DNA from: Stutzerimonas stutzeri
GTDB taxonomy: Bacteria > Pseudomonadota > Gammaproteobacteria > Pseudomonadales > Pseudomonadaceae
NCBI RefSeq assembly: GCF_009789555.1
Contig: NZ_CP046902.1
Location: 546,001-610,000 of the forward strand
Reading direction: 5' to 3'
Length of the DNA stretch: 64,000 nt
This document shows positions 16,078 to 25,825 of the stretch, one piece after another (within the stretch, counting starts at the first letter, position 1; the number at the start of each line of letters is the position of its first letter). The notes below the pieces were generated by a model. The model was not told the DNA's origin and made no database searches. It worked only from the letters and a program-made list of their open reading frames with translations. A program made the position numbers and the translations under genes.

Positions 16078-18818
16078 GCGAACCCCTGGCCAGTGTCGCG
16101 CAGCTTTCAGGGGTCGTCCTGGAGTACGGCAAGACCCGCGCGCTGGACGACCTGACACTGACCGTGCCGGCGCACTGCATGGTTGGTCTGATCGGTCCCG
16201 ATGGCGTCGGCAAATCCAGTCTGCTGGCCCTGATCGCGGGTGCGCGCAAGATTCAGCAGGGCGAAATCCAGGTTCTCGGTGGCGACATCGGCGACGCCCA
16301 TCACCGCCGCGAAGTCTGCCCGCGCATCGCCTATATGCCGCAAGGGCTGGGCAAGAACCTCTATCCGACGCTGACCGTTTTCGAGAACCTCGAATTCTTT
16401 GGCCGCCTGTTCGGTCAGGCCGCTGATGAACGTCAATGGCGCATCGCCGAACTGACGCGCAGCACCGGCCTTGCACCCTTCGTCGATCGTCCGGCGGGCA
16501 AACTGTCTGGCGGCATGAAGCAAAAGCTCGGCCTTTGCTGCGCACTGATCCACGACCCGGACCTGTTGATCCTCGACGAGCCAACGACCGGCGTCGATCC
16601 GCTGTCACGCAACCAGTTCTGGGAATTGATCGAACATATCCGCGAGGGCCGTCCGCAGATGAGCGTGCTGGTGGCCACCGCATATATGGACGAAGCACAG
16701 CGCTTCGACCATCTGCTGGCGATGGATGCCGGACGCGTTCTCGCCATGGGCAGTCCGGACGAGCTGCTCGCGCGCACCGGCAGCGAAAATCTGGAGGAAG
16801 CCTTCATCCAATTGCTGCCGGAAGCGAAACGCAGCCAGCACAAGGAATTGCAGATTCCACCCCGCGAACACAGCGACGGCGTCGCCATCGAAGCCCACGG
16901 GCTGACCATGCGTTTCGGCGATTTCGTCGCGGTGGATCACGTCAACTTTCGCATCGAGCGTGGGGAAATCTTCGGCTTCCTCGGCTCCAACGGCTGCGGC
17001 AAAAGCACCACAATGAAGATGCTCACCGGCCTGCTACCAGCCAGCGAAGGCGATGCCTGGCTGTTCGGCAAGCCCGTCGATCCACGTGACATGCATACCC
17101 GCCAACGCGTGGGTTATATGTCCCAGGCATTTTCGCTGTACAGCGAGCTGACGGTCCGGCAGAACCTCGATCTGCATGCCCGGCTGTTTCATCTGCCAGC
17201 CGACCAGCGCAAACCCCGCATCCAGGAGATGCTTGAGCAGTTCGACCTGCTCGGCGAGTCCGACAGCCTGCCCCCGGCGCTCCCGCTCGGTGTGCGCCAA
17301 CGTCTGTCGCTGGCGGTGGCGATGATCCACAAGCCGGAAATCCTGATCCTCGACGAACCCACCTCGGGCGTCGACCCGATTGCCCGTGACGGGTTCTGGG
17401 AAATGCTCGTTCAGCTTTCGCGTGAAGAAGGCGTGACCATCTTCATTTCCACCCACTTCATGAACGAAGCGTTGCGTTGCGACCGTATCTCACTGATGCA
17501 TGCGGGCAAGGTCCTGGATAGCGATACGCCTCAGGCGCTGATGAAAAAGCGTGGCTTACCGACGCTGGAAGCCACCTTTATCGCCTATCTCGAAGACGCC
17601 ATGGCACAAAGCGCCGACGCCGAATCCCAGGCCAACGCGAACACGGCCGAGGTTGCCCGCCCGGCAACGGTCGCGACGAGTGCGCAACTGCAGTCGCGTT
17701 TCAGCTTGCGCCGCCTGCTCAGTTACACCCGCCGAGAATCCATGGAGCTACGCCGCGACCCGATCCGCGCGACGCTGGCCATGCTGGGCACCGTGATGCT
17801 GATGTTCATCATGGGCTATGGCATCAGCATGGATGTCGAGGATTTGACCTACGCGGTGCTGGACCGCGACCAGACCACCACCAGCCAGGCCTACACGCTG
17901 AACATCAGTGGCTCTCGCTATTTCATCGAGAGGCCGCCGCTGAGCAGCCACGCGGAACTGGACGCACGAATGCGCAGCGGCGAGATCAGCATGGCCGTCG
18001 AGATACCGCCGGGCTTCGGTCGCGACCTCAAACGCGGCGCCGCGCCTCAGGTCGGCATCTGGATCGACGGCGCGATGCCCATGCGCGCCGACACCATCAA
18101 GGGCTACGCACAGGGCCTGCATCTGAGTTATCTACAGGAACTGGCGCGCAGTGCCGGGATGCCGAGCAGCGGCCTGGCCGATGTCGCCGTGCGCTTTCGC
18201 TACAACCCCGATGTGCAGAGTCTGCCGGCAATGGTCCCGGCGATGATTCCGATTCTGCTGATGATGATCCCGGCAATGCTCACCGCACTGGGTATCGTGC
18301 GCGAAAAGGAACTCGGTTCGATCACCAACTTCTACGTGACACCCGTCACCCGGCTGGAATTTCTGATCGGTAAACAACTGCCCTACATTGCACTGGGGAT
18401 GGTGAACTTCACGACCCTGATGCTACTGGCTGTGTTCGTCTTCGGCATTCCGATCAAGGGTAGCCTGCCGACGCTGATCATCGGCGCGCTGCTGTATGTC
18501 ACCTGCGCCACCGGCCTGGGTCTGCTGATGTCGTCGGTGTTGAACAGCCAGATCGCGGCGATCTTCGGCACCGCCATCGCCACCCTGCTGCCCGCTGTGC
18601 AGTTTTCCGGCCTGACTTATCCGGTCTCGGCCCTTGAAGGGGCCAGTGCCTTCTTTGGCCAGATCTATCCGACCAGCCACTTTCTGATCATCAGCCGTGG
18701 GGTATTTTCCAAGGCGCTGGGGATGAGTGATCTGTACGGGTATTTCATCCCATTGCTCCTGGCGATTCCGCTGCTGACCCTGCTCAGCGTCGCCGGCTTG
18801 CGCAAGCAGGAAAAATGA
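16074..18818 (+). CDS. rbbA: RbbA-like fused ABC transporter (ATPase-ATPase-permease)
   Basis: The 914-residue protein fuses two nucleotide-binding domains to an ABC-2 permease. NBD1 (about 8-215) has GPDGVGKSS, LSGGMKQKLGLC and LLILDEPTTGVDP. NBD2 (about 282-490) has GSNGCGKSTT, a degenerate signature LPLGVRQRLSLA, and ILILDEPTSGVDP. A low-complexity Ala/Asn/Thr linker (about 520-545) leads to a six-helix permease. E. coli RbbA was first described as a ribosome-associated ATPase, but the permease and the HlyD/YhhJ neighbours argue for an exporter of unknown substrate. Confidence 0.9.
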   Translation: MSEPLASVAQLSGVVLEYGKTRALDDLTLTVPAHCMVGLIGPDGVGKSSLLALIAGARKIQQGEIQVLGGDIGDAHHRREVCPRIAYMPQGLGKNLYPTLTVFENLEFFGRLFGQAADERQWRIAELTRSTGLAPFVDRPAGKLSGGMKQKLGLCCALIHDPDLLILDEPTTGVDPLSRNQFWELIEHIREGRPQMSVLVATAYMDEAQRFDHLLAMDAGRVLAMGSPDELLARTGSENLEEAFIQLLPEAKRSQHKELQIPPREHSDGVAIEAHGLTMRFGDFVAVDHVNFRIERGEIFGFLGSNGCGKSTTMKMLTGLLPASEGDAWLFGKPVDPRDMHTRQRVGYMSQAFSLYSELTVRQNLDLHARLFHLPADQRKPRIQEMLEQFDLLGESDSLPPALPLGVRQRLSLAVAMIHKPEILILDEPTSGVDPIARDGFWEMLVQLSREEGVTIFISTHFMNEALRCDRISLMHAGKVLDSDTPQALMKKRGLPTLEATFIAYLEDAMAQSADAESQANANTAEVARPATVATSAQLQSRFSLRRLLSYTRRESMELRRDPIRATLAMLGTVMLMFIMGYGISMDVEDLTYAVLDRDQTTTSQAYTLNISGSRYFIERPPLSSHAELDARMRSGEISMAVEIPPGFGRDLKRGAAPQVGIWIDGAMPMRADTIKGYAQGLHLSYLQELARSAGMPSSGLADVAVRFRYNPDVQSLPAMVPAMIPILLMMIPAMLTALGIVREKELGSITNFYVTPVTRLEFLIGKQLPYIALGMVNFTTLMLLAVFVFGIPIKGSLPTLIIGALLYVTCATGLGLLMSSVLNSQIAAIFGTAIATLLPAVQFSGLTYPVSALEGASAFFGQIYPTSHFLIISRGVFSKALGMSDLYGYFIPLLLAIPLLTLLSVAGLRKQEK

Positions 18819-18819
18819 C

Positions 18820-19935
18820 ATGCGCACCCTCACCAATATCATCCAGTTGGGCATCAAGGAGTTGCGTAGTCTGTACCGCGATCCGGCATTGCTGGTGCTG
18901 ATCATCTACGCCTTCACCCTGGCCATCCATGTCAGCGCCACCGCACTGCCGGAATCGCCCCATCGCGCCAGCGTTGCGATCGTCGATGAAGACCAGTCGC
19001 AAGCCTCTCAACGAGTCATCAATGCGTTCCTGCTGCCCTACTTCATGCCACCCGAACTCATCGACCTGCACCAGATGGACACGGGCATGGATGCCGGCTT
19101 CTATACCTTCACCCTGAACATTCCACCGAACTTCCAGCAAGACCTGCTGGCCGGGCGCAGTCCAACGATCCAGCTCAACGTCGATGCTACCCAGATCAGC
19201 CAGGCGTTTACAGGTGCCGGGTATATCCAGCAGATCGTCAACGATGAACTGGAAGGCTTCGTCAAACGCTACCGCAGCGTCGATGCCATGCCCGTAGAAG
19301 CGGTGATGCGCACCGTTTTCAACCCGAACCTGACCCGCTCCTGGTTCGGCGCGGTAAACGAGGTGATCAACCAGATCACCATGCTGTCGATCATTCTCAC
19401 CGGCGCTGCACTGATCCGCGAGCGCGAACACGGCACCATCGAGCATTTGCTGGTGATGCCCGTGACGCCTGTCGAAATCATGCTGGCCAAAGTCTGGGCA
19501 ATGGGGCTGGTCGTGCTGCTGGCCTCGGCGTTCGCCCTGCGCTTCATCGTCGAAGGCTGGTTACAGATTCCGATCCAGGGATCACTGTTACTGTTCATGG
19601 GCGGAGCGGCTTTGCACCTGTTCGCCACTACCTCCATGGGAATTTTCTTCGGCACCGTTGCCCGCTCCATGCCGCAGCTGGGGCTGCTGATCATCCTGGT
19701 GCTGATACCGCTGCAGATTCTGTCGGGCGGGATGACGCCACGTGAAAGCATGCCGGACCTGGTACAGCACATCATGTGGGCGGCGCCGACCACGCATTTC
19801 GTCGAACTGGCCCAGGCCATCCTGTTCCGCGGTGCCGGCCTGTCGGTCATCTGGCCACAACTGCTGGCGCTGCTGGCGATCGGCGCGGTGTTTTTCCTCG
19901 GTGCGCTGTCGCGCTTGCGCAGCTCATTGCGTTAG
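18820..19935 (+). CDS. yhhJ: ABC-2 type permease (YhhJ-like)
   Basis: The 371-residue membrane protein has an N-terminal helix, a large periplasmic loop (about 45-175) and five C-terminal helices, with ALIREREHGTIEHLLVMPVTPVEIMLAKVWAMG, the conserved coupling region of ABC-2 permeases. It begins one base after the rbbA-like stop and probably pairs with that protein's permease half to make a complete transporter with the HlyD adaptor. Its stop overlaps the end of a convergent small gene by four bases. Confidence 0.9.
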   Translation: MRTLTNIIQLGIKELRSLYRDPALLVLIIYAFTLAIHVSATALPESPHRASVAIVDEDQSQASQRVINAFLLPYFMPPELIDLHQMDTGMDAGFYTFTLNIPPNFQQDLLAGRSPTIQLNVDATQISQAFTGAGYIQQIVNDELEGFVKRYRSVDAMPVEAVMRTVFNPNLTRSWFGAVNEVINQITMLSIILTGAALIREREHGTIEHLLVMPVTPVEIMLAKVWAMGLVVLLASAFALRFIVEGWLQIPIQGSLLLFMGGAALHLFATTSMGIFFGTVARSMPQLGLLIILVLIPLQILSGGMTPRESMPDLVQHIMWAAPTTHFVELAQAILFRGAGLSVIWPQLLALLAIGAVFFLGALSRLRSSLR

Positions 19936-20240
19936 TGATCCGATGCATCTTTCCCCGGGCTTTGCACACGGTCGTCGGTGTCTGTACAAAGGCCCGCTTG
20001 CGGCTGGTCCAGACCCGGGACGCAAGGCGCGACGGCCGGCTCAAGCGCGTGGGCCTTTTGATCGAACGCCGAGCGGATCGCCGACACGCGGGACACCATG
20101 CGACGACTGGCGATGCGGACGGCCGGGTCCTCGCTGGCCATGAGTTCGAAAGAGAAGGTCGTCAGTGCCTCAGCCAGCTGGGACATGCTGTGCGAGGTGA
20201 GCGTCAGTAGCTCGGCGAGTCGGTCGTTGCGCATAGGCAT
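19932..20240 (-). CDS. Small conserved-looking hypothetical protein
   Basis: A 102-residue frame begins MPMRNDRLAELLTLTSHSMSQL and has an amphipathic helical N-terminal two-thirds (LAEALTTFSFELMASEDPAVRIASRRMVSRVSAI) followed by a Pro/Asp-rich tail. The balanced composition argues for a real gene, and I have a faint memory of similar Pseudomonas hypotheticals. A second ATG at 20234 has GGA correctly spaced and may be the true start. No function is evident; it converges on yhhJ. Confidence 0.5.
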   Translation of the reverse strand: MPMRNDRLAELLTLTSHSMSQLAEALTTFSFELMASEDPAVRIASRRMVSRVSAIRSAFDQKAHALEPAVAPCVPGLDQPQAGLCTDTDDRVQSPGKDASDH

Positions 20241-20545
20241 TCCATTGCTACCGATCAGGGGCGTTGACGCGAATAGTACTCAATTGAGCCTTCCACGCCA
20301 CGCTCCCTTTCGCCGTGAATGCCATTTTTGTGCGCTCGTCTTCGGCCGGGTACCGGGGCGCGTCGGTGTTTTGCCTCGCCGCGCCGCAGTCGGATGATTG
20401 TCTGTCGGGCAACACTGCCTCAAACTTTTGCCCGAGGTCATCATCGCCACGCCGTGGCCGGGAATTTTTACATTTCCGGCAGGTCTATCCTGCCGACATG
20501 CCAAGAGCTTGCTGCTCTGTAGCGCGCCAAGGAAGCCTATCAATC
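20241..20545. other. Leader region of rmlBACD
   Basis: About 305 bases without a gene. A hairpin CGGCAGG-TCTAT-CCTGCCG at 20477-20495 has no T tract, so it is more likely a leader structure than a terminator. GAATTTTTACATTT (20462-20475) is the most AT-rich patch and could hold a -10 element. AAGGA at 20529-20533 lies 12 bases before the rmlB ATG. Confidence 0.45.
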
Positions 20546-21616
20546 ATGCGCATACTTGTAACCGGCGGAGCCGGATTCATCGGCTCTGCTCTGATCCGCC
20601 ATCTCATCCAAGACACCGACCACAGCGTCCTCAACCTGGACAAGCTGACCTACGCCGGCAATCTCGAGTCGCTGGCCGAGGTTGAGAACAGTGAACGCTA
20701 TCAATTTCTCCAGGCCGACATCGCCGACCGCGAACGGGTGAGCGAAGCCCTGCTGGAATTCCAGCCGGACGCCATCATGCACCTGGCCGCCGAGTCGCAC
20801 GTGGATCGCTCCATCGACGGGCCGGCCGAATTCATCCAGACCAACATCGTCGGTACCTACCAGTTGCTCGAAGCGGCGCGCGCCTATTGGCAGACGTTGC
20901 CCCAAGCCCGCCGCGATGCGTTCCGCTTTCACCATATCTCCACCGATGAGGTCTACGGCGACCTGCATGGCGTCGATGACCTGTTCACGGAAACCACGCC
21001 CTATGCGCCCAGCTCGCCCTATTCGGCCAGCAAGGCGTCCTCGGATCATCTGGTCCGGGCCTGGCAGCGGACCTATGGCCTGCCGGTGCTGATCACCAAT
21101 TGCTCGAACAACTACGGGCCGTATCACTTCCCCGAGAAGCTGATTCCACTGGTCATCCTCAACGCGCTCGACGGCAAGCCGCTGCCGGTGTACGGCAACG
21201 GCACGCAGGTGCGTGACTGGCTGTTCGTCGAGGATCACGCGCGCGCGCTGTTCAAGGTCGTCAGCGAAGGCAAGGTCGGCGAAACCTACAACATCGGTGG
21301 CCACAACGAGCAGAAGAACATCGACGTGGTGCGCGGCATCTGTGCGCTGCTCGAAGAACTGGCTCCGCGCAAGCCCGACGGGGTGGCGCGCTTCGAAGAC
21401 CTGATCACGTTCGTCAAGGATCGTCCGGGCCACGACCTGCGCTACGCCATCGACGCCTGCAAGATCGAGCGCGAACTTGGCTGGGTGCCGCAGGAAACCT
21501 TCGAGAGCGGCTTGCGCAAGACCGTGCAGTGGTACCTGAACAATCTGGAATGGTGCCGTCGCGTCCAGGACGGCAGCTATCAACGCGAGCGCCTCGGCGC
21601 GCTGGAGAACGCATGA
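20546..21616 (+). CDS. rmlB: dTDP-glucose 4,6-dehydratase
   Basis: The 356-residue short-chain dehydrogenase-type enzyme has the NAD loop GGAGFIGS, the catalytic STDEVYGDL (Asp-Glu pair) and YSASKASSDH (Tyr-x-x-x-Lys). It catalyses the second step of dTDP-L-rhamnose synthesis. The ATG at 20546 starts the conserved MRILVTGGAG; the frame is open upstream but unrelated. Its stop overlaps rmlA. Confidence 0.97.
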   Translation: MRILVTGGAGFIGSALIRHLIQDTDHSVLNLDKLTYAGNLESLAEVENSERYQFLQADIADRERVSEALLEFQPDAIMHLAAESHVDRSIDGPAEFIQTNIVGTYQLLEAARAYWQTLPQARRDAFRFHHISTDEVYGDLHGVDDLFTETTPYAPSSPYSASKASSDHLVRAWQRTYGLPVLITNCSNNYGPYHFPEKLIPLVILNALDGKPLPVYGNGTQVRDWLFVEDHARALFKVVSEGKVGETYNIGGHNEQKNIDVVRGICALLEELAPRKPDGVARFEDLITFVKDRPGHDLRYAIDACKIERELGWVPQETFESGLRKTVQWYLNNLEWCRRVQDGSYQRERLGALENA

Positions 21617-22485
21617 AAGGAATCATCCTCGCCGGGGGCTCAGGCACCCGCCTGCACCCCATCACCCTTGGCGTATCCAAGCAGTTGCTGCCGATCTACG
21701 ACAAGCCGATGGCCTACTACCCCATCTCGGTGCTGATGCTTGCCGGCATTCGGGACATCCTGCTGATCTCCACGCCGCAGGATCTGCCGCAGTACCGCAA
21801 CCTGCTGGGCGATGGCAGCCAGTTCGGGGTCAATTTCAGCTACGCCGAACAACCGTCACCGGACGGACTGGCCCAGGCGTTTTTGATTGGCGAACAGTTC
21901 ATCGGCGATGACTCGGTGTGCCTGATCCTCGGCGATAACATCTTCCACGGCCAGCACTTCACCGAGAAGCTGCAACGCGCATCGAGCCAGCCAAAGGGCG
22001 CGACCGTGTTCGGCTACTGGGTCAAGGACCCGGAGCGTTTCGGCGTCATTGATTTCGACGAGAACGGCAAGGCCTTGTCGATCGAGGAAAAGCCTGCGAA
22101 ACCGAAGTCCAGCTACGCGGTGACCGGCCTGTACTTCTACGACAATGACGTGGTCGAGATCGCCAAGTCGATCACGCCATCGCCGCGCGGCGAGCTGGAG
22201 ATCACCGACGTCAACAACGCCTACCTCAAGCGCGGCGACCTCAACGTCGAGCGCTTTGGTCGCGGCTTCGCCTGGCTCGACACCGGCACCCATGACAGCC
22301 TGCTGGAAGCCTCGCAGTACGTACAGACCATCGAACATCGCCAAGGGCTGAAGGTTGCCTGCCTGGAAGAAATCGCCTATCAGCACAAGTGGATCGACCG
22401 CGAGCAGCTGCTGCGCCGCGCCGATGCCCTGGGCAAGACCGGCTATGGCCAGTATCTGTTCAAGCTGGCCGGGGAAGACGCATGA
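21613..22485 (+). CDS. rmlA: Glucose-1-phosphate thymidylyltransferase
   Basis: The 290-residue enzyme begins MKGIILAGGSGTRLHPIT, the nucleotide-binding signature, followed by SKQLLPIYDKPMAYYPIS and LILGDNIFHG. It makes dTDP-glucose and is the first and feedback-regulated step of rhamnose synthesis. It overlaps both neighbours by four bases (ATGA), so the pathway is made from one coupled transcript. Confidence 0.97.
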   Translation: MKGIILAGGSGTRLHPITLGVSKQLLPIYDKPMAYYPISVLMLAGIRDILLISTPQDLPQYRNLLGDGSQFGVNFSYAEQPSPDGLAQAFLIGEQFIGDDSVCLILGDNIFHGQHFTEKLQRASSQPKGATVFGYWVKDPERFGVIDFDENGKALSIEEKPAKPKSSYAVTGLYFYDNDVVEIAKSITPSPRGELEITDVNNAYLKRGDLNVERFGRGFAWLDTGTHDSLLEASQYVQTIEHRQGLKVACLEEIAYQHKWIDREQLLRRADALGKTGYGQYLFKLAGEDA

Positions 22486-23027
22486 AGGTCATCGAAACGG
22501 ACATCCCCGATGTGCTGATCATCGAGCCCAAGGTGTTCGGCGATGAGCGTGGGTTCTTCTATGAGAGTTTCAACGCCGCCGCGTTCGAGGCCGCGACCGG
22601 ACTCAAGCGCACCTTCGTCCAGGACAACCATTCCAAATCCCAGCGTGGCGTTCTGCGCGGCCTGCACTACCAGATCCAGCAACCGCAGGGAAAGCTGGTT
22701 CGGGTGGTGGCAGGCGAAGTCTTCGACGTGGCCGTGGACCTTCGCCGTAGCTCGCCCAGTTTCGGCCGCTGGGTCGGCACTCACCTGAGCGCCCAGAACC
22801 AGCGCCAACTGTGGATTCCGGAAGGCTTTGCGCACGGTTTCGTGGTCCTCAGCGAAAGCGCCGAATTTCTCTACAAGACCACCGACTACTACGCGCCTGC
22901 CCATGAGCGGTCACTGCTCTGGAACGACCCGCAGATCGGCATCGCATGGCCGTTCCAGGAACTACCGCAGCTGTCGCCCAAGGACGCCGCGGGGAAGATC
23001 CTCAGCGAGGCGGAGCTATTTGCATGA
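22482..23027 (+). CDS. rmlC: dTDP-4-dehydrorhamnose 3,5-epimerase
   Basis: The 181-residue cupin has the expected catalytic segments: DERGFFYESFN, QDNHSKSQRGVLRGLHYQ (catalytic His) and LWIPEGFAHGFVVLSESAEFLYKTTDYY. It epimerises two ring carbons of dTDP-4-keto-6-deoxyglucose. The length is typical of the family. Confidence 0.97.
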   Translation: MKVIETDIPDVLIIEPKVFGDERGFFYESFNAAAFEAATGLKRTFVQDNHSKSQRGVLRGLHYQIQQPQGKLVRVVAGEVFDVAVDLRRSSPSFGRWVGTHLSAQNQRQLWIPEGFAHGFVVLSESAEFLYKTTDYYAPAHERSLLWNDPQIGIAWPFQELPQLSPKDAAGKILSEAELFA

Positions 23028-23935
23028 AAATCCTGATCACCGGTAGCAAGGGGCAACTGTCTCAGGAGCTGCAACTGGCGCTTGCCGGTGAAGGGAAAGT
23101 GCTTGCCCTGGGCCACAAGGTGCTGGATCTGGCAGTACCGACGCAGATTCGCCAACAGATTCGCTTGCTGCGCCCGGACCTGATCATCAACGCAGCCGCC
23201 TATACCGCGGTCGACCCGGCCCAGGACGACCGCGATCGGGCCTTTGCGGTAAACGCCGTCGGCCCTGGCGTGTTGGCCGAAGAAGCGGTGGCGCTGGGCG
23301 TGCCGCTGATCCACTACTCCACCGACTACGTGTTCGATGGGCGCAAGACCGAGCCGTACCAGGAAGAAGATCTACCGGCCCCGCTGAGCGTTTACGGGGC
23401 CAGCAAACTGGCGGGCGAGCAGGCGATTCAGGCCGTCGGCGGGGAGCATCTGATCCTGCGTACCAGTTGGGTCTACTCACTGCACGGGCGCAACTTCCTG
23501 CTCACCATGCAGCGTTTGCTGCAAGAACGCGACTCGCTGTCGGTGGTGGAAGACGAGGTCGGCGCACCGACCTGGGCCGGTACGATCGCCGCCGTCACGG
23601 CCGAGATGGTCCGCAAGTGGCGAAACGGAGCGGGCGGGCCCAACGGCTTGTACCACCTGACCGCCACTGGCGAGACGTCCTGGTACGGTTTTGCCTGCAG
23701 CATCGCCGAGCACCTGGAGCGACAGGGCCTTCTGCGCGCCAGGCTCGAGCCGATCCTGTCCACGGACTACCCGACCGCTGCGCAGCGCCCGCTGAACTCC
23801 CGCCTGAGCTGCGCTCGCCTGCAGCGTGACTGGGGCATCGCGCTACCGGACTGGGAAACCGCGCTGCATCAATGCCTCGCCAATGCACGCGACGTTCCGG
23901 CCGATCAAAGCGTGCAGGCCATTCAAAGCGTCTGA
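23024..23935 (+). CDS. rmlD: dTDP-4-dehydrorhamnose reductase
   Basis: The 303-residue enzyme begins MKILITGSKGQLSQEL and has STDYVFDG and YGASKLAGE (Tyr-x-x-x-Lys), the marks of RmlD. It carries out the final NADPH-dependent reduction to dTDP-L-rhamnose, used for LPS core, O-antigen or rhamnolipid. The gene order B-A-C-D differs from the rmlBDAC order of P. aeruginosa. It ends 89 bases before dctB. Confidence 0.96.
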   Translation: MKILITGSKGQLSQELQLALAGEGKVLALGHKVLDLAVPTQIRQQIRLLRPDLIINAAAYTAVDPAQDDRDRAFAVNAVGPGVLAEEAVALGVPLIHYSTDYVFDGRKTEPYQEEDLPAPLSVYGASKLAGEQAIQAVGGEHLILRTSWVYSLHGRNFLLTMQRLLQERDSLSVVEDEVGAPTWAGTIAAVTAEMVRKWRNGAGGPNGLYHLTATGETSWYGFACSIAEHLERQGLLRARLEPILSTDYPTAAQRPLNSRLSCARLQRDWGIALPDWETALHQCLANARDVPADQSVQAIQSV

Positions 23936-24024
23936 GTTCGCCAGCAGGTCGAGGCGCTTGCGCCGACCTCGGCCGGTGGTCGGCTGAACGTGCATAATGT
24001 CGCCCGAATCACAGGCGCATCCGC

Positions 24025-25824
24025 ATGACATCACCCGAATCTCCCCGCCGTCCTCGCTGGCGCAACCTGGCCCTTGTCGCCCTGTTACTGGCGCCACTGC
24101 TGTGGCCGTTACAGCAGCTGGCCGAGCGCTATTACAGCAACGAGCTGATCGAGCAGAACCGGCAAACCCTCGATCTGTACGTGGCCAACCTGCTCGGCTC
24201 GCTGCGCCGCTACGAGGTGCTGCCGCGTATTCTTGGCGATCTGCCGACCCTGCGAACCGCGCTGCGCCAGCCGCACGACCCGGTCATCAAGGACCAGGCC
24301 AATCGCCTGCTGGATCAACTGCGCAAGGAAACCGGCGCCGATGTGATCTACCTGATGGCACCGGATGGCAACACGCTGGCCGCCTCGAACTGGAACGACG
24401 AGGACAGCTTCGTCAACCGGAACTTCGCGTTTCGCCCCTACTTCAGAGAAGCCATGGCCGGTGAGCTGGGGCGTTTCTTCGGCCTGGGCACCACCTCGGG
24501 CAAGCGCGGCTATTACTTCGGAGCCGCCGTGCGCGATGGCGACCAGGCACTCGGCGTGCTGGTGGTGAAAGTCGACCTGGACTACACCGAAACCCTCTGG
24601 GGCACGACGCCCGAACAACTCATGGTGACCGATAATTTTGGCGTTGTGATCCTCACGTCCAAGCCGCAATGGCGGTTTCGTGCCAGCCGGGCGCTGGATA
24701 TCGATGAGCGTGAGCAGATCGCGTCCGTGCGTCCCTATCCAACACTCGACCCGCAGGACCTGACGCTCGATATCGACACCTGGCTGATCCAGAGCCGCGA
24801 GCTCAAGGAAACCGGCTGGACCGTGCGCATCCTGGCGCCGATCAGCCTGGTCGTGCGACCGGTGCAGACCGTCGTGGCGATCGGGGCGGCCACCCTGGCG
24901 GCGCTGTTGCTGCTGCTCGGGCTGTTGATGCAGCGCCGCCGCCACTACCTCGAACGCATCGCGCTGGACGCCAAGGCACGCCAACAGCTGGAACGTCGCG
25001 TGCAAGCCCGCACACAGGATCTGGAAGCGCTGAACAGCCGGCTCAGGCAGGAAGTTCTGGAGCGCGAACAGGCGCAGCAGGAGCTGGTCCGTGCTCAGGA
25101 CGAGCTGCTACAGGCGGGCAAGCTGTCGGCGCTGGGCACCATGTCGGCCAGCATCAGCCATGAACTCAATCAGCCGCTGGGCGCGATCCGCAGCTACGCG
25201 GACAACGCCGGCGTGCTGCTCGATCAACAGCGGAACGAGGAAGCACGCGACAACCTCAGGTTGATCAGCGAACTGACGGCGCGCATGGCCTCGATCATCG
25301 CCCATCTGCGCGCCTTCGCCCGCCGCGATCGGCATGCGCCGGAGCGGGTCGCGTTGCAACCGGCGCTGGACGATGCGCTGGCCCTGCTGGCCAAGCGTCG
25401 GCAAGCCATGGGCGTGGAATTGATCCGTGATCTTCCGGAGGCGACGCTATGGGTCCAGGCGGGCGAGACGCGGCTGCGGCAGATTCTTTCCAATCTGCTG
25501 GCCAATGCGCTCGATGCGCTCAACGAGCGCCCACCGGTGCGGCGCATCTGGCTGCGCGCCGAACGCCAGGGTGACGGCGTGCTACTGACCCTGCGCGACA
25601 ACGGGCCGGGATTTACCGCCGAGGCGCTGCAACGCGCCCGCGAACCCTTCTTCACCACCAAGACCAGCGCGCAAGGGCTGGGGTTGGGGCTGGCCATCTG
25701 CGATACCCTGACCCGGGCCCTGGGCGGCGAGCTGACGTTGGCCAACCATTCCGAAGGCGGCGCCCAGCTGAGCCTTTACCTGCGCTCCGCCGCCCCTGGC
25801 GTCGCCTTCCCGAGCGAGGACTAG
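24025..25824 (+). CDS. dctB: C4-dicarboxylate sensor histidine kinase
   Basis: The 599-residue kinase has helix 1 at about 14-30, a periplasmic double-PDC/Cache region (35-275) with FRPYFREAMAGELGRFFGLGTTSGKRGYYF, helix 2 at 279-301, a coiled linker, a HisKA domain with His379 in SISHELNQPLGAIRSYADN, and an HATPase domain with N, G1 and G2 boxes. The sensory and HELNQPL segments are DctB-like. It is paired one base apart with a sigma-54 response regulator and sits just upstream of dctPQM. The ATG matches the conserved start. Confidence 0.93.
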   Translation: MTSPESPRRPRWRNLALVALLLAPLLWPLQQLAERYYSNELIEQNRQTLDLYVANLLGSLRRYEVLPRILGDLPTLRTALRQPHDPVIKDQANRLLDQLRKETGADVIYLMAPDGNTLAASNWNDEDSFVNRNFAFRPYFREAMAGELGRFFGLGTTSGKRGYYFGAAVRDGDQALGVLVVKVDLDYTETLWGTTPEQLMVTDNFGVVILTSKPQWRFRASRALDIDEREQIASVRPYPTLDPQDLTLDIDTWLIQSRELKETGWTVRILAPISLVVRPVQTVVAIGAATLAALLLLLGLLMQRRRHYLERIALDAKARQQLERRVQARTQDLEALNSRLRQEVLEREQAQQELVRAQDELLQAGKLSALGTMSASISHELNQPLGAIRSYADNAGVLLDQQRNEEARDNLRLISELTARMASIIAHLRAFARRDRHAPERVALQPALDDALALLAKRRQAMGVELIRDLPEATLWVQAGETRLRQILSNLLANALDALNERPPVRRIWLRAERQGDGVLLTLRDNGPGFTAEALQRAREPFFTTKTSAQGLGLGLAICDTLTRALGGELTLANHSEGGAQLSLYLRSAAPGVAFPSED

Positions 25825-25825
25825 C

